Assembly (NCBI GenBank): GCA_029550925.1
Contig: JAKPGL010000097.1
Span: 1 to 53,764, forward strand
Direction: 5' to 3'
DNA length: 53,764 bases
DNA from: Planctomycetota bacterium
GTDB lineage: Bacteria; Planctomycetota; Planctomycetia; Pirellulales; Thermoguttaceae
In this document: piece after piece, positions 1-7,707 of the stretch
How positions within the stretch are numbered: the stretch's first letter is position 1
Layout: the number at the start of each line of letters is the position of its first letter
Notes under the pieces: model-generated
Told to the model about the DNA's origin: nothing
What the model saw: only the letters and a program-made list of their open reading frames with translations
The model's database searches: none
Position numbers and translations under genes: made by a program

Positions 1-125
1 CTTTCTAGGGACGCCCCTCTGCATAATTCCTTTTCAAAAACTCCCTTAAGAAATTAATCTAAGTCTTGGTAGCCCAATAGGTTAGCAAAACTTTTCTTTT
101 CTGAAAATTCCCCCTCGTACAATTT

Positions 126-178
126 TGGGAAAATTTTTTTCCCACATGCTTGACAGCGCCGGGGGGGGTGATTATACT
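126..178 (+). promoter_or_regulatory. Near-consensus sigma-70 promoter with an upstream palindrome
   Basis: TTGACA at 150-155 and TATACT at 173-178 are separated by exactly 17 bases, which include a run of eight G. Just upstream, TGGGAAAA (126-133) and TTTTCCCA (137-144) form a perfect 8-base inverted repeat. It could be an operator or a terminator for something to the left. The promoter points at the small secreted protein at 304 and would give a leader of roughly 120 bases. Few other intergenic regions here have hexamers this close to consensus. Confidence 0.7.
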
Positions 179-303
179 ACGAAGATAGCAATGGGTGTTT
201 TTTAGTCCTCATGGGCTTAGAAAGCCCCTTTCGCCAGTCTTCGAAGCCCACAAGGTAAAAACGGGAATTATTCAGAGGTTCCTTGATCCAAAGGAGGTGT
301 GTC

Positions 304-471
304 ATGCGACTGTTAACCTTTGTCTTGGGAGCAGCATTGGCTTTCTGTGCCGCGGAAGCATACGCCCAGTGGAGCAGTCGGCCGAACATTTTGGGCGGGT
401 ATGATGTCTATGGCCCGAACGGGCGGTCATGGTCTAGTAGAGGAAACATCTTCGGAGGCTTGAACTGGTGA
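304..471 (+). CDS. Small secreted peptide with a WSSR-N-I-GG repeat
   Basis: This is a 55-residue protein. The start at 304 is supported by AAAGGAGGTG at 290-299. Residues 1-21 look like a signal peptide with a hydrophobic core and an AYA-Q cleavage site, leaving about 34 mature residues. The mature part carries the same motif twice, WSSRPNILGG (23-32) and WSSRGNIFGG (43-52), 20 residues apart, joined by a YDVYGPNGR stretch. I recall similar aromatic/Gly/Asn repeat peptides in bacterial secreted proteins but cannot name a function. It is transcribed away from the recG operon and has its own strong promoter. A reading frame beginning at 283 exists, but the ribosome site favours 304. Confidence 0.75.
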   Translation: MRLLTFVLGAALAFCAAEAYAQWSSRPNILGGYDVYGPNGRSWSSRGNIFGGLNW

Positions 472-619
472 AAATATCTCCTGGCGAGGCCGTTGGTTGT
501 TTCCCAAAGTCGGACCATTCGATGATCGCGTTGGCCAGGTCGGGGTGAATCTCCGGGGCAGATTTTTCTAGTTCGATGCCGTCGATCGTGGTGATCGAGC
601 GGCGGGCGGCGGTGGTCTG
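472..619 (-). other. In-frame open extension after the recG stop
   Basis: Downstream of the recG stop (620-622, minus strand) the same frame stays open for about 60 codons. It begins QTTAARRSITTIDGIELE and has codon usage similar to the neighbours. There is no start codon near its beginning. It could be chance, a remnant of a former neighbour gene, or a product of stop-codon readthrough. RecG proteins normally end where this one ends, so I do not call it part of recG. Confidence 0.25.
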
Positions 620-2710
620 TTATCCCACGTCGCCTAGTTCCAGGGCGTGGCCGTAGCGGCGTAGGGTAAGCTGGCGCAAGCGGGCGTGTTCTGGCCGGGC
701 TAGTCCGGGGTCGGAGGCAACTAGGGTCTGGGCGTCCTGGCGGGCCTCTTCCAGAATCTCTGCATCCCGGAGCAAGTCGGCGATCAGAAACGGCGGCAGG
801 CCGTGTTGCCGGACGCCAAACATTTCTCCCGGTCCTCGAAGTTTGAAATCCAGTTCCGCCAGGGCGAAGCCGTCGGTGGTATTTTGGAAGGCTTCTAGGC
901 GTTGACGGGATTCTTCGGTGGTGGGGTTGGCAAAGACGCAGCAGAAGCCGGGCGTACCGCCCCGGCTGATTCGGCCCCGCAGTTGATGCAATTGGGCCAA
1001 CCCGAACCGTTCGCCGCCCTCGATGGTCATGAGTGTAGCGTTCGGCACATCGACGCCCACTTCGATCACTGAGGTACAAACCAGCACTTGGAGTTCCCGC
1101 CGACGAAACCGATCCATCACTCGGTCTTTTTCGTCCGTGGGTAGTCGTCCGTGGAGCAACCCCAACCGATAGCCCCGCAATTCTCCTTCTGAGAGGGCTT
1201 CGTACAAGGCCACTGCGTTGGCCGTCTCCTCCGCTTCGCTGCCTTCGACCAACGGCGCCACGACATAGCCTTGTCGGCCTTCGTCGAGTTTTTTGCGGAA
1301 GAAGGCCCACCAGGCGGCTCGTCGGCTCTCGTCCGCTAGATATGTATGCACCTTTTGCCGACCAGGCGGACTGTCCCGCAACACCGACACATCCAGATCG
1401 CCAAAAAAGACCATAGTCAGAGTACGCGGTATGGGCGTAGCGGTCATGACCAGATAATGCGGGTCCAGACCAGCCCGTTTGAGCCAAGCCCGTTGCCGAA
1501 CTCCAAACCGATGCTGTTCGTCAATGACGACCAGCCCGAGCTTGGCGAACTGAACATCTTTTTGGATGACCGCCTGGGTGCCGACAATGATGTCGATCTG
1601 TCCGTCGGCGATTCGGCGGAGTAGTTCGGTGCGTTCTGTTTCCGGCAGGCCGCCTACCAAGAGCGCCCGTCGCACCCGACTGGCCGACAGCAGCCCCTCC
1701 AACGTCTGGGCGTGTTGCCGGGCCAGGATTTCTGTCGGGGCCATGAGCACCGCCTGGTAGCCGTGGGCAACGGCCAACAGCATGGCATAGACCGCGGCCG
1801 CCGTCTTGCCGCTGCCTACGTCGCCCTGTAACAGGCGATTCATCGGCGTCGGCTTGGCCAGGTCCTCGGCGATCTGGCGGATGACCTGGTTCTGCCCCTC
1901 GGTTAGTTCAAACGGGAACAGACGCCGGATGCGGGCGTCGATCAGGGCAGTGGCCTGAAGCACGGGCGCCTGGCGCTGGGTCTGTCCTTGACGGCGCAAG
2001 GCCAAAGCCAACTGGAGCTGAAACAACTCCTGATAGATAAACCGCCGTCGGGCCTGTTGGAGACTTGCTTGATCGTCGGGAAAATGCACCTGGCGGATGG
2101 CCCGCTGGATCGGCCAAAGCCGATGGGACTGTAAAAAGTCGGACGGAAACGCCTCCTCCAGATACCCGGCATAGTCGTCCAAGGCCCGTTCGACTAAACG
2201 GCGAAGCTGGTGCTGCTGAAGGCCCTCGGTCAGCGGATAGATCGGCAAAATTCGACCAGGGGGCGGCTGCTCGTCGGGTTCTAACCAGATTACCTTCGGA
2301 TGGTGCATCTCCCAGACCATGCCGCGCAGCTTGGGCCGACCTGTAAGCACCACCCGCTGGCCCCGGCAAAACTTATCGCGCATAAAAAGCTGATTGAACC
2401 AGACGGCCCGCACATAGCCCGGCTCGCCCATGACCAATACGCCGACCACGCTGCGTCCGGTCTGAGGCGAAACGCGAAAATCCACCTCCTCCACCCGGCC
2501 GCATACGCTCAGCCATTTGTCCTCCTCCAACTGAGTCATGGGCCGAAAGTCCGTCAGGTCCTGATAGTCCCGCGGAAACAGAAACAACAGGTCCGAAACC
2601 GTCCGGACCCCAAGCCGTTCCAACATCGCCGCCCGCTCCGGCCCAACGCCTTTGAGAAATTGCACGGGCGTGCGCAATGCTTCGGATGGACTTTGGGCGG
2701 CAGACGCCAT
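620..2710 (-). CDS. recG: ATP-dependent DNA helicase RecG
   Basis: The 696-residue product has the usual RecG length. RecG unwinds branched DNA and drives fork regression and Holliday junction migration. An N-terminal wedge/OB region occupies about residues 60-150. The superfamily 2 helicase core has Walker A GDVGSGKT (296-303), a DEQH box in VVIDEQHRFG, motif III in MTATPIPRT and a motif VI region around QLRGRISRG. It is the last gene of the leftward operon that begins at bioA. The start lies 79 bases after the pseudouridine synthase stop, so it may also have its own promoter. No key motif is missing. Confidence 0.97.
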   Translation of the reverse strand: MASAAQSPSEALRTPVQFLKGVGPERAAMLERLGVRTVSDLLFLFPRDYQDLTDFRPMTQLEEDKWLSVCGRVEEVDFRVSPQTGRSVVGVLVMGEPGYVRAVWFNQLFMRDKFCRGQRVVLTGRPKLRGMVWEMHHPKVIWLEPDEQPPPGRILPIYPLTEGLQQHQLRRLVERALDDYAGYLEEAFPSDFLQSHRLWPIQRAIRQVHFPDDQASLQQARRRFIYQELFQLQLALALRRQGQTQRQAPVLQATALIDARIRRLFPFELTEGQNQVIRQIAEDLAKPTPMNRLLQGDVGSGKTAAAVYAMLLAVAHGYQAVLMAPTEILARQHAQTLEGLLSASRVRRALLVGGLPETERTELLRRIADGQIDIIVGTQAVIQKDVQFAKLGLVVIDEQHRFGVRQRAWLKRAGLDPHYLVMTATPIPRTLTMVFFGDLDVSVLRDSPPGRQKVHTYLADESRRAAWWAFFRKKLDEGRQGYVVAPLVEGSEAEETANAVALYEALSEGELRGYRLGLLHGRLPTDEKDRVMDRFRRRELQVLVCTSVIEVGVDVPNATLMTIEGGERFGLAQLHQLRGRISRGGTPGFCCVFANPTTEESRQRLEAFQNTTDGFALAELDFKLRGPGEMFGVRQHGLPPFLIADLLRDAEILEEARQDAQTLVASDPGLARPEHARLRQLTLRRYGHALELGDVG

Positions 2711-2789
2711 CTTGGGAACACTTTAACCGTTGGAAAGGGGATGCCTATGCGACGCCCTCGAAGGGGCCGAGTTTCGCATTCCTAGCCAA

Positions 2790-3482
2790 TCAGAGGTCCT
2801 CTTCTACAATATCCCATTTTCGCCAGACCGGGGGCAAGGGCGCCACTAGCTCCAGCCGCCTCTGGGCAACCGGATGGACCAGCGTCAACCGCCGGGCGTG
2901 CAGGGCAATGCCGACCGGAAATTTCTCCCGACTGCCATACTTGCGGTCGCCCAGGATGGAATAGCCGTGCTGGGCCAGTTGCACCCGGATTTGATGCTTT
3001 CGGCCTGTGAGCGGTCGGATTTCCAACCAACTAAGCTGGCCCAAAAATTTCAGCCTGCGTACCAGGAGCCGGGCTTCTTTGGCGTGCTCCGAGGAGGGCG
3101 GGGTCTGAGCCGGTCGGACCACCCGGACTCGCCGATGCCGACGGTCCGGAGCGAGATGATCGACCCATTCGGCCTGCTGGGGCTCAAATCGGCCTTCGAC
3201 CAACGCCCAATAGACCTTTTCCACCTGGTGGGTGCGGAACTGCTCGTTCAGGCGAGCGGCGGCCTTGCTGGTGCGGCCAAACAGCACCAGGCCGGTTACC
3301 GGCACGTCCAGCCGACTGACCACCCCCAGATACGCCCGGCCCGGTTTGGCGTATTTTTCGGCGATATACCGGCGGGCCATTTCCAGCAAACTGGGCTTGC
3401 CAGCCGGCATCCCCATGGTGGCCAACCCGGCCGGCTTATTGACCGCCAAAAGATGATTGTCCTCGTACAGAACCTGAAGCAT
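2790..3482 (-). CDS. RluA-family pseudouridine synthase
   Basis: This 230-residue enzyme isomerises uridine to pseudouridine in rRNA or tRNA. The catalytic Asp is D59 in VVSRLD, followed by the family pattern VTGLVLFGRTSKAAARLNEQF. The second family block is RPLTGRKHQIRVQLA with GDRKYG. There is no N-terminal S4 domain, so it is closer to the short RluA/TruC forms than to RluC or RluD. The open frame extends to 3779, but that part overlaps the phosphatase gene. The ATG at 3482 gives the expected N-terminus MLQVLYEDNHLLAVNKPAG and sits 8 bases after the phosphatase stop, which suggests translational coupling. The target RNA position cannot be told from sequence. Confidence 0.9.
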   Translation of the reverse strand: MLQVLYEDNHLLAVNKPAGLATMGMPAGKPSLLEMARRYIAEKYAKPGRAYLGVVSRLDVPVTGLVLFGRTSKAAARLNEQFRTHQVEKVYWALVEGRFEPQQAEWVDHLAPDRRHRRVRVVRPAQTPPSSEHAKEARLLVRRLKFLGQLSWLEIRPLTGRKHQIRVQLAQHGYSILGDRKYGSREKFPVGIALHARRLTLVHPVAQRRLELVAPLPPVWRKWDIVEEDL

Positions 3483-3490
3483 GGCCGACC

Positions 3491-4813
3491 CTACTGGAGG
3501 CCAAATTGGCTGAGCACCAGGTTGAAGACATCCACATCCCGGATGGTTCGATCCGGCAGGAGGCCCGGCCGAGAAACCAAAAGCACGCTGCGCTGCTCGG
3601 AGCGGACGGCCGGGGCGCCGTGGGAACCTTTGACCAAGGTTGCATTCAGCGGAATCCCTCGGCTGGCCGGGTCGAACCAGAGTTCCACCGGATCGTAGCC
3701 GGGTTTGCGGTGGATATCGACCGTCCGGGCGAACTGGGGCGCCTGTTGGTCGTCTAGCCACCAGTAATAGGCCTGCCAACTATCGGGCGTGCTGACCAGG
3801 ACCACATCGCCGCTTCGGGGATGGTCCATGCCGTAGCGGGCCAGGTCTTGGTGGGTGAGCACCTCGGCAATGCCCTCCTGGGCGCGGAACAGTTCCCCGA
3901 CTCGGCGGATTGTCCCTGGATCGCCGTCCCGCACAAACACATGGCCGACCTGATGATCCACCAGCGTCCACGCCTGGCTGGTCCTCAGGTCCAAGAGTTC
4001 CCCGTTGTCGGTAGGCACAACCCGTAGCAGCCCGGCCTCCCGGAGAAGCCGATTCGGATACACCACATGCCGAACCGGCGTAATCGCATATTCGCCGGCA
4101 ATGATCCAAAAGATGTCTTTGCCGTAGGCTTCGTGAAAGCCCTGGGCCAATCGGCCCAGTTGGACGTCCAATTCTTGGACGGCCTGTTGGGTTTGCGGAG
4201 TGTCGGGGCCGGTGCGTTGGGCTACATAGTCCAGATGCGGGATATAGATGTAAAAAAATTCGGGTCGAAATTGCCGGGCCGCCCACACGGCCGAATCCAC
4301 AATCCACTGGGTCGATCGAATCCCGGCCAAAGGCCCCCAATAGTGCTGAAGCGGAAAATGGCCGAACTGGTCGCGCAATTGGCCGTACAGCTCCGTCGGC
4401 TTCGTGTAGCACCAGAGCGATTCGGAGCCGTCTGGGTTGTGGATCGGTGCGGGCGTGCAGATATAGTCGGCCTGGGCGTATTTGCTGTGCAGGGGGAACC
4501 AAATGGCCGAGCGGGCCTTGGTGTGCTCCCGGAGCACGTCCCAGATTTGCGGCTGCAAGATGCAGTCGTTGCCGGCCGTCCACATTTCCACCTGCTGCTG
4601 CTCCCGCCAGTAGAAACCGTTGGCCACCACGCCGTGGTCCCGAGGCAAGGTACCGGTGGTCATATTGGCCTGTACCGGACAGGTCAGGGCCGGGAAACTG
4701 GGCGTCAACTCCACAATTTCGCCGCCGGCAAGCATTTCCTGCACATGCCGCATGGCCGCTATGTCTTTCTCCCGTAAATTCGCTACCGACAACAAGACGA
4801 CCGCCGAAGCCAT
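3491..4813 (-). CDS. Alkaline phosphatase / nucleotide pyrophosphatase family protein, EboF-like
   Basis: The 440-residue protein belongs to the type I phosphodiesterase/nucleotide pyrophosphatase superfamily. The likely catalytic residue is T44 in PALTCPVQA, followed by TTGTLPRDHGVVANGFY. Metal-binding stretches follow at PHLDYVAQRTGPD, IIAGEYAITPV and VKGSHG. I see no signal peptide, so it probably acts in the cytoplasm. The usual first metal Asp after the leading strand is not obvious (VVLLSVANL). It starts 3 bases after the upstream TIM-barrel gene and sits close to a UbiA prenyltransferase. That combination matches the ebo / scytonemin satellite gene set, where EboF is such a phosphodiesterase. 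The family is certain; the Ebo link is inference and the substrate is unknown. Confidence 0.85.
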   Translation of the reverse strand: MASAVVLLSVANLREKDIAAMRHVQEMLAGGEIVELTPSFPALTCPVQANMTTGTLPRDHGVVANGFYWREQQQVEMWTAGNDCILQPQIWDVLREHTKARSAIWFPLHSKYAQADYICTPAPIHNPDGSESLWCYTKPTELYGQLRDQFGHFPLQHYWGPLAGIRSTQWIVDSAVWAARQFRPEFFYIYIPHLDYVAQRTGPDTPQTQQAVQELDVQLGRLAQGFHEAYGKDIFWIIAGEYAITPVRHVVYPNRLLREAGLLRVVPTDNGELLDLRTSQAWTLVDHQVGHVFVRDGDPGTIRRVGELFRAQEGIAEVLTHQDLARYGMDHPRSGDVVLVSTPDSWQAYYWWLDDQQAPQFARTVDIHRKPGYDPVELWFDPASRGIPLNATLVKGSHGAPAVRSEQRSVLLVSRPGLLPDRTIRDVDVFNLVLSQFGLQ

Positions 4814-4816
4814 TGC

Positions 4817-5707
4817 TCACCTCGCTTGGTTCAAGGAAGATTGGTTGCTAGTCGGGTAAGAGGACAGTTTTCCCAGCTTTTCCCAATAGGGGCGCAATAA
4901 TTCATACACGGCCTGGGCTGTCTGCGGGGCCTGGGCGCTATGAGCGCTCAGCTCCACGTGGATGCCGCCATGGTAGCCCGCCTCGGCCAAGGCCGCTAGC
5001 ACCGGCCCCAACGAAACTTCTCCTTCGCCGAACATCAGGTGCTCATGCCGACCGGGGCGCATGTCGTCTAAATGCACGTTCACCAATCGGGACGCCCATC
5101 GGCGGATGTACGCTTCCGGCGGCGTTTCGCCTTGGCAGATCAGGTGGCCAATGTCCAGCGTCAGGCCAAGTTCGGGCGCATCCAGGCGCCGAAGCACCGC
5201 TTCGTACCGGTCCGTGGTGTCGATGAACATGCCGGGTTCCGGTTCCAGGCCGACCGTCGCCTCACAGGCCCGGGCCTCTTCGACCAATTCCGCCAACCCA
5301 TGGATGAGCCGATCCATAGCCTCCTGCTCCGACGCCCTATCCAGCAACTGGCCCGACCACACGGACACACAGCGGCTGCCTAACTCCTGGGCCATGCGCA
5401 AGGCGTGCCGGTAGAAGTCCATCCGGCGGCGTCGGCCTTCCGGGTCTGGGGACATCAAGGTCGGTTGGTGTTTATGCCAGGGGTCCAACAGATATCGGGC
5501 GCCGGTTTCGATGACCGACTGCATCCCGAAACTGTCCAGCAGTCGGCGCAGATCGGTCAACTGTTGGCCGGTCCAGGGCCGACCGGGCGGCAGGGCGTGA
5601 TGGTCGATCGTGACGGCCACGCTTTGGTAGCCAATCTCGCCCAACACCCGCACCGCATCCAGCAGGTCATGATGGGCAAAACCATTTGTGTTGTAACCGA
5701 GCAACAT
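4817..5707 (-). CDS. Sugar phosphate isomerase/epimerase-type TIM-barrel protein (copy 1)
   Basis: This 296-residue protein belongs to the xylose-isomerase-like TIM-barrel (AP endonuclease 2) superfamily. Conserved strands carry likely metal ligands: VGLEPEPGMF (Glu), LTLDIGHL (Asp and His), VNVHLDDM (His) and GIHVELS (Glu). Members isomerise or epimerise sugars or cyclitols; the substrate cannot be read here. It lies between the UbiA gene (91-base gap from the stop at 5799) and the phosphatase (3-base gap). A distantly related barrel is encoded at 6784-7641 in the same operon. It is shorter than typical EboE proteins, so I do not equate it with EboE. Confidence 0.85.
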   Translation of the reverse strand: MLLGYNTNGFAHHDLLDAVRVLGEIGYQSVAVTIDHHALPPGRPWTGQQLTDLRRLLDSFGMQSVIETGARYLLDPWHKHQPTLMSPDPEGRRRRMDFYRHALRMAQELGSRCVSVWSGQLLDRASEQEAMDRLIHGLAELVEEARACEATVGLEPEPGMFIDTTDRYEAVLRRLDAPELGLTLDIGHLICQGETPPEAYIRRWASRLVNVHLDDMRPGRHEHLMFGEGEVSLGPVLAALAEAGYHGGIHVELSAHSAQAPQTAQAVYELLRPYWEKLGKLSSYPTSNQSSLNQAR

Positions 5708-5798
5708 AAGGTTCCCACAGTCGGTTCGAACAGGGGGAAATTAAGGGCGGCCCGTATTCCGCCCCTCCTCCTCCGCTCCCCACTCCTCACCCATCTTC

Positions 5799-6749
5799 CT
5801 AGGTGGTTTCCACCCAATGGCTCAGCAAGGTAGCCGGGACCAACAGCACCAAAACGACCAACGATTTGGCCAATCCGTGCAAGACCAGCACTGCCGACGC
5901 ATCCAAAAACACAATCGAAAGGATCCCCTGCCGAACCGCCGCCTGCACTCGCTGCGGCGTGGGCGTATTGACCGCCGAAAGTTGCCGAAATCCAATCCAC
6001 AGGGCCAATATCCCGATGAAAAGGTACCATCGCATCGGTTCCCTCTGGAGCAGGGGGTCCAATCGGCCCGGCTCTAGGACAGACGGCAAGGCGGCCAAAA
6101 GACCAACTCCCAAAATCATGAGCAGACTGCCAAGGATTCGGGCAGTCGTACCGGCTTCGGGTCGGACTTCTTCCCGAGCGAACCAACTGAGTCCCAGGAC
6201 ATACACACCTACGGCGCCGGCCACCAGCAGTTCGGCGGCGCCGGGCCATTGGCCTACCGTGCTCATCCCCATAAGCACATTGAGCATTCGGCAGACAGCC
6301 ATCGCCGCCGGGCCGATCCAGAACCGCTTCAGCCAGCCGTCATAGGCCAGCACGAGGCCGGCTAGCGCCAGGCTGACCAACCCCGGCGCTATGGTTCCGG
6401 CACGCCAACCGGCCAACCAGGCCAACCCGCTGCCAAAGGCCACCAGCGACAGTCCCACCGCCCGAACCGTTTCCGGGTCAGTCCGGCCAGAGGGGATCGG
6501 CCGATGGGGCCGCTCCTGGGCGTCCACCTGCCGATCAAAATAGTCGTTCAGCGCCGCACCGGCCGCATACAGCACCGCCGAGGCACCCATCACCAACAGC
6601 AACACCGGCCACAACTGGCCATCCACAGCCGAACTGACAAACAACACCCCCATGGCCGAGTCGGCCATGGCCGTGAAAAGGTTCGGCAATCGCACCAATT
6701 GCGCCCAGGTCCGCAGCGGCCCTGGCGCCCGATCGGAAGGAGAAACCAT
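5799..6749 (-). CDS. UbiA-family prenyltransferase, EboC-like
   Basis: The 316-residue membrane protein has multiple hydrophobic spans. Its prenyl-diphosphate motif is N68-D69-x2-D72-x3-D76, followed by RPHRPIPSG. A second Asp-containing loop is near YDGWLKRF. UbiA enzymes transfer a prenyl chain to an acceptor at the membrane. The N-terminus resembles EboC-type proteins, which begin with a segment like RTWAQLVRLPNLFTA. An in-frame GTG at 6776 would add nine residues; the ATG at 6749 fits the family better, though its ribosome site is weak. The gene follows the TIM-barrel gene closely, so it is operonic. The acceptor may be a product of the flanking barrel enzymes, which is inference. Confidence 0.85.
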   Translation of the reverse strand: MVSPSDRAPGPLRTWAQLVRLPNLFTAMADSAMGVLFVSSAVDGQLWPVLLLVMGASAVLYAAGAALNDYFDRQVDAQERPHRPIPSGRTDPETVRAVGLSLVAFGSGLAWLAGWRAGTIAPGLVSLALAGLVLAYDGWLKRFWIGPAAMAVCRMLNVLMGMSTVGQWPGAAELLVAGAVGVYVLGLSWFAREEVRPEAGTTARILGSLLMILGVGLLAALPSVLEPGRLDPLLQREPMRWYLFIGILALWIGFRQLSAVNTPTPQRVQAAVRQGILSIVFLDASAVLVLHGLAKSLVVLVLLVPATLLSHWVETT

Positions 6750-6783
6750 GGTGTTGATTTCCAGCCAGCAGAACACCCACTGC

Positions 6784-7641
6784 CTAGGAAGGAGGACTCG
6801 GAAGATTCAACAGGCGGTCGAGATACCCTTTGGCGGCTCGACCGGCGGCGTCCGGATCATCGACGTAAGGATACAGCTCCACGGTAACCCACCCATCATA
6901 GCCGGTTTGCCGAATGGCTGCCAGGACCGCCGCCAGGTCGATGGCCCCTTGGCCGGGCGTCAGATGCCGATGCTCTCGGGTGGCGGCGATGTCTTCCAGA
7001 TGATAATGGCGGGTATGCGAAGCCAGGGTGGGGATCCACTGCTGCGGTTCTTGCCCCACACAGAAGGCATGACCAATATCGAAGTTTAACCCCAGCCGAG
7101 ATGAACCGATCCGATCGGCAAACTCCAGATATTGCTCGAACCGTTCGATCAGCAGGCCCGGTTCCGGTTCGATCAATAGATCCACGCCGCACTCTTCAGC
7201 CAGTTCCACGCAAGGCATTAGTTCCTCGTAGAACCGACGGGCGGCCTGCTGCCAGGTCATGTCCGGCGGCAGTGGGCCGCCGGGTTCCGTCTGGATGTTT
7301 GCCGCCCCCAGTTCGGCGGCCAACCGAAGACAACGTTTCGTATGTTCCCGGCGGATCGCCCGATAATGCGGGTCCGGCTCGATCCACGAAGGGTGCCAAT
7401 ACGGCTGGCGCAGGTCGGCCACCGCATTCATCATGAAGGCGTTCACATTGGAAATGGCCAACCCTGTCTCCGCCAAGCTGCGCCGGATCGACTCCTTTTG
7501 CTGCGGCAAAAGGCCCACCGGCCAGGCATGAGGCACATCCGCCAATAGCTCCACCCCCTGATAGCCCAACCCGGCCACCCGCCGGATCGCCTCCTCCACC
7601 GGATACCTTAAATAGGCGTTCAAGCTATAGGCAAGCCGCAT
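6784..7641 (-). CDS. Sugar phosphate isomerase/epimerase-type TIM-barrel protein (copy 2)
   Basis: This 285-residue protein is from the same superfamily as the product of 4817-5707. Likely metal-site segments are LLIEPEPGLLIE, LNFDIGHAFC, HYHLEDI and WVTVELYPY. The N-terminus MRLAYSLNAYLRYPVEEAI matches the first barrel strand, so the start is secure. It lies 66 bases after bioA and ends just before the UbiA start region. Two such barrels around one UbiA gene suggest consecutive or alternative modifications of a cyclic or sugar precursor. Neither can be given a substrate from sequence. Confidence 0.85.
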   Translation of the reverse strand: MRLAYSLNAYLRYPVEEAIRRVAGLGYQGVELLADVPHAWPVGLLPQQKESIRRSLAETGLAISNVNAFMMNAVADLRQPYWHPSWIEPDPHYRAIRREHTKRCLRLAAELGAANIQTEPGGPLPPDMTWQQAARRFYEELMPCVELAEECGVDLLIEPEPGLLIERFEQYLEFADRIGSSRLGLNFDIGHAFCVGQEPQQWIPTLASHTRHYHLEDIAATREHRHLTPGQGAIDLAAVLAAIRQTGYDGWVTVELYPYVDDPDAAGRAAKGYLDRLLNLPSPPS

Positions 7642-7707
7642 TCTGCAAAACCTCTTTTTCGTGAAATGGTGATGTTTTTAGGCAAGAAGGATACTGGCCA
7701 GCTTCTG

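Noticed and set aside
408-1487. Minus-strand open frame overlapping recG
   Set aside because: It lies within recG in another frame, is very Arg/Pro-rich and has no homology. It is a shadow of a GC-rich gene.
4817-7641. Naming one of the TIM-barrel proteins EboE
   Set aside because: They are about 290 residues, shorter than EboE proteins as I know them, and the family contains many unrelated enzymes. I left the symbol empty.
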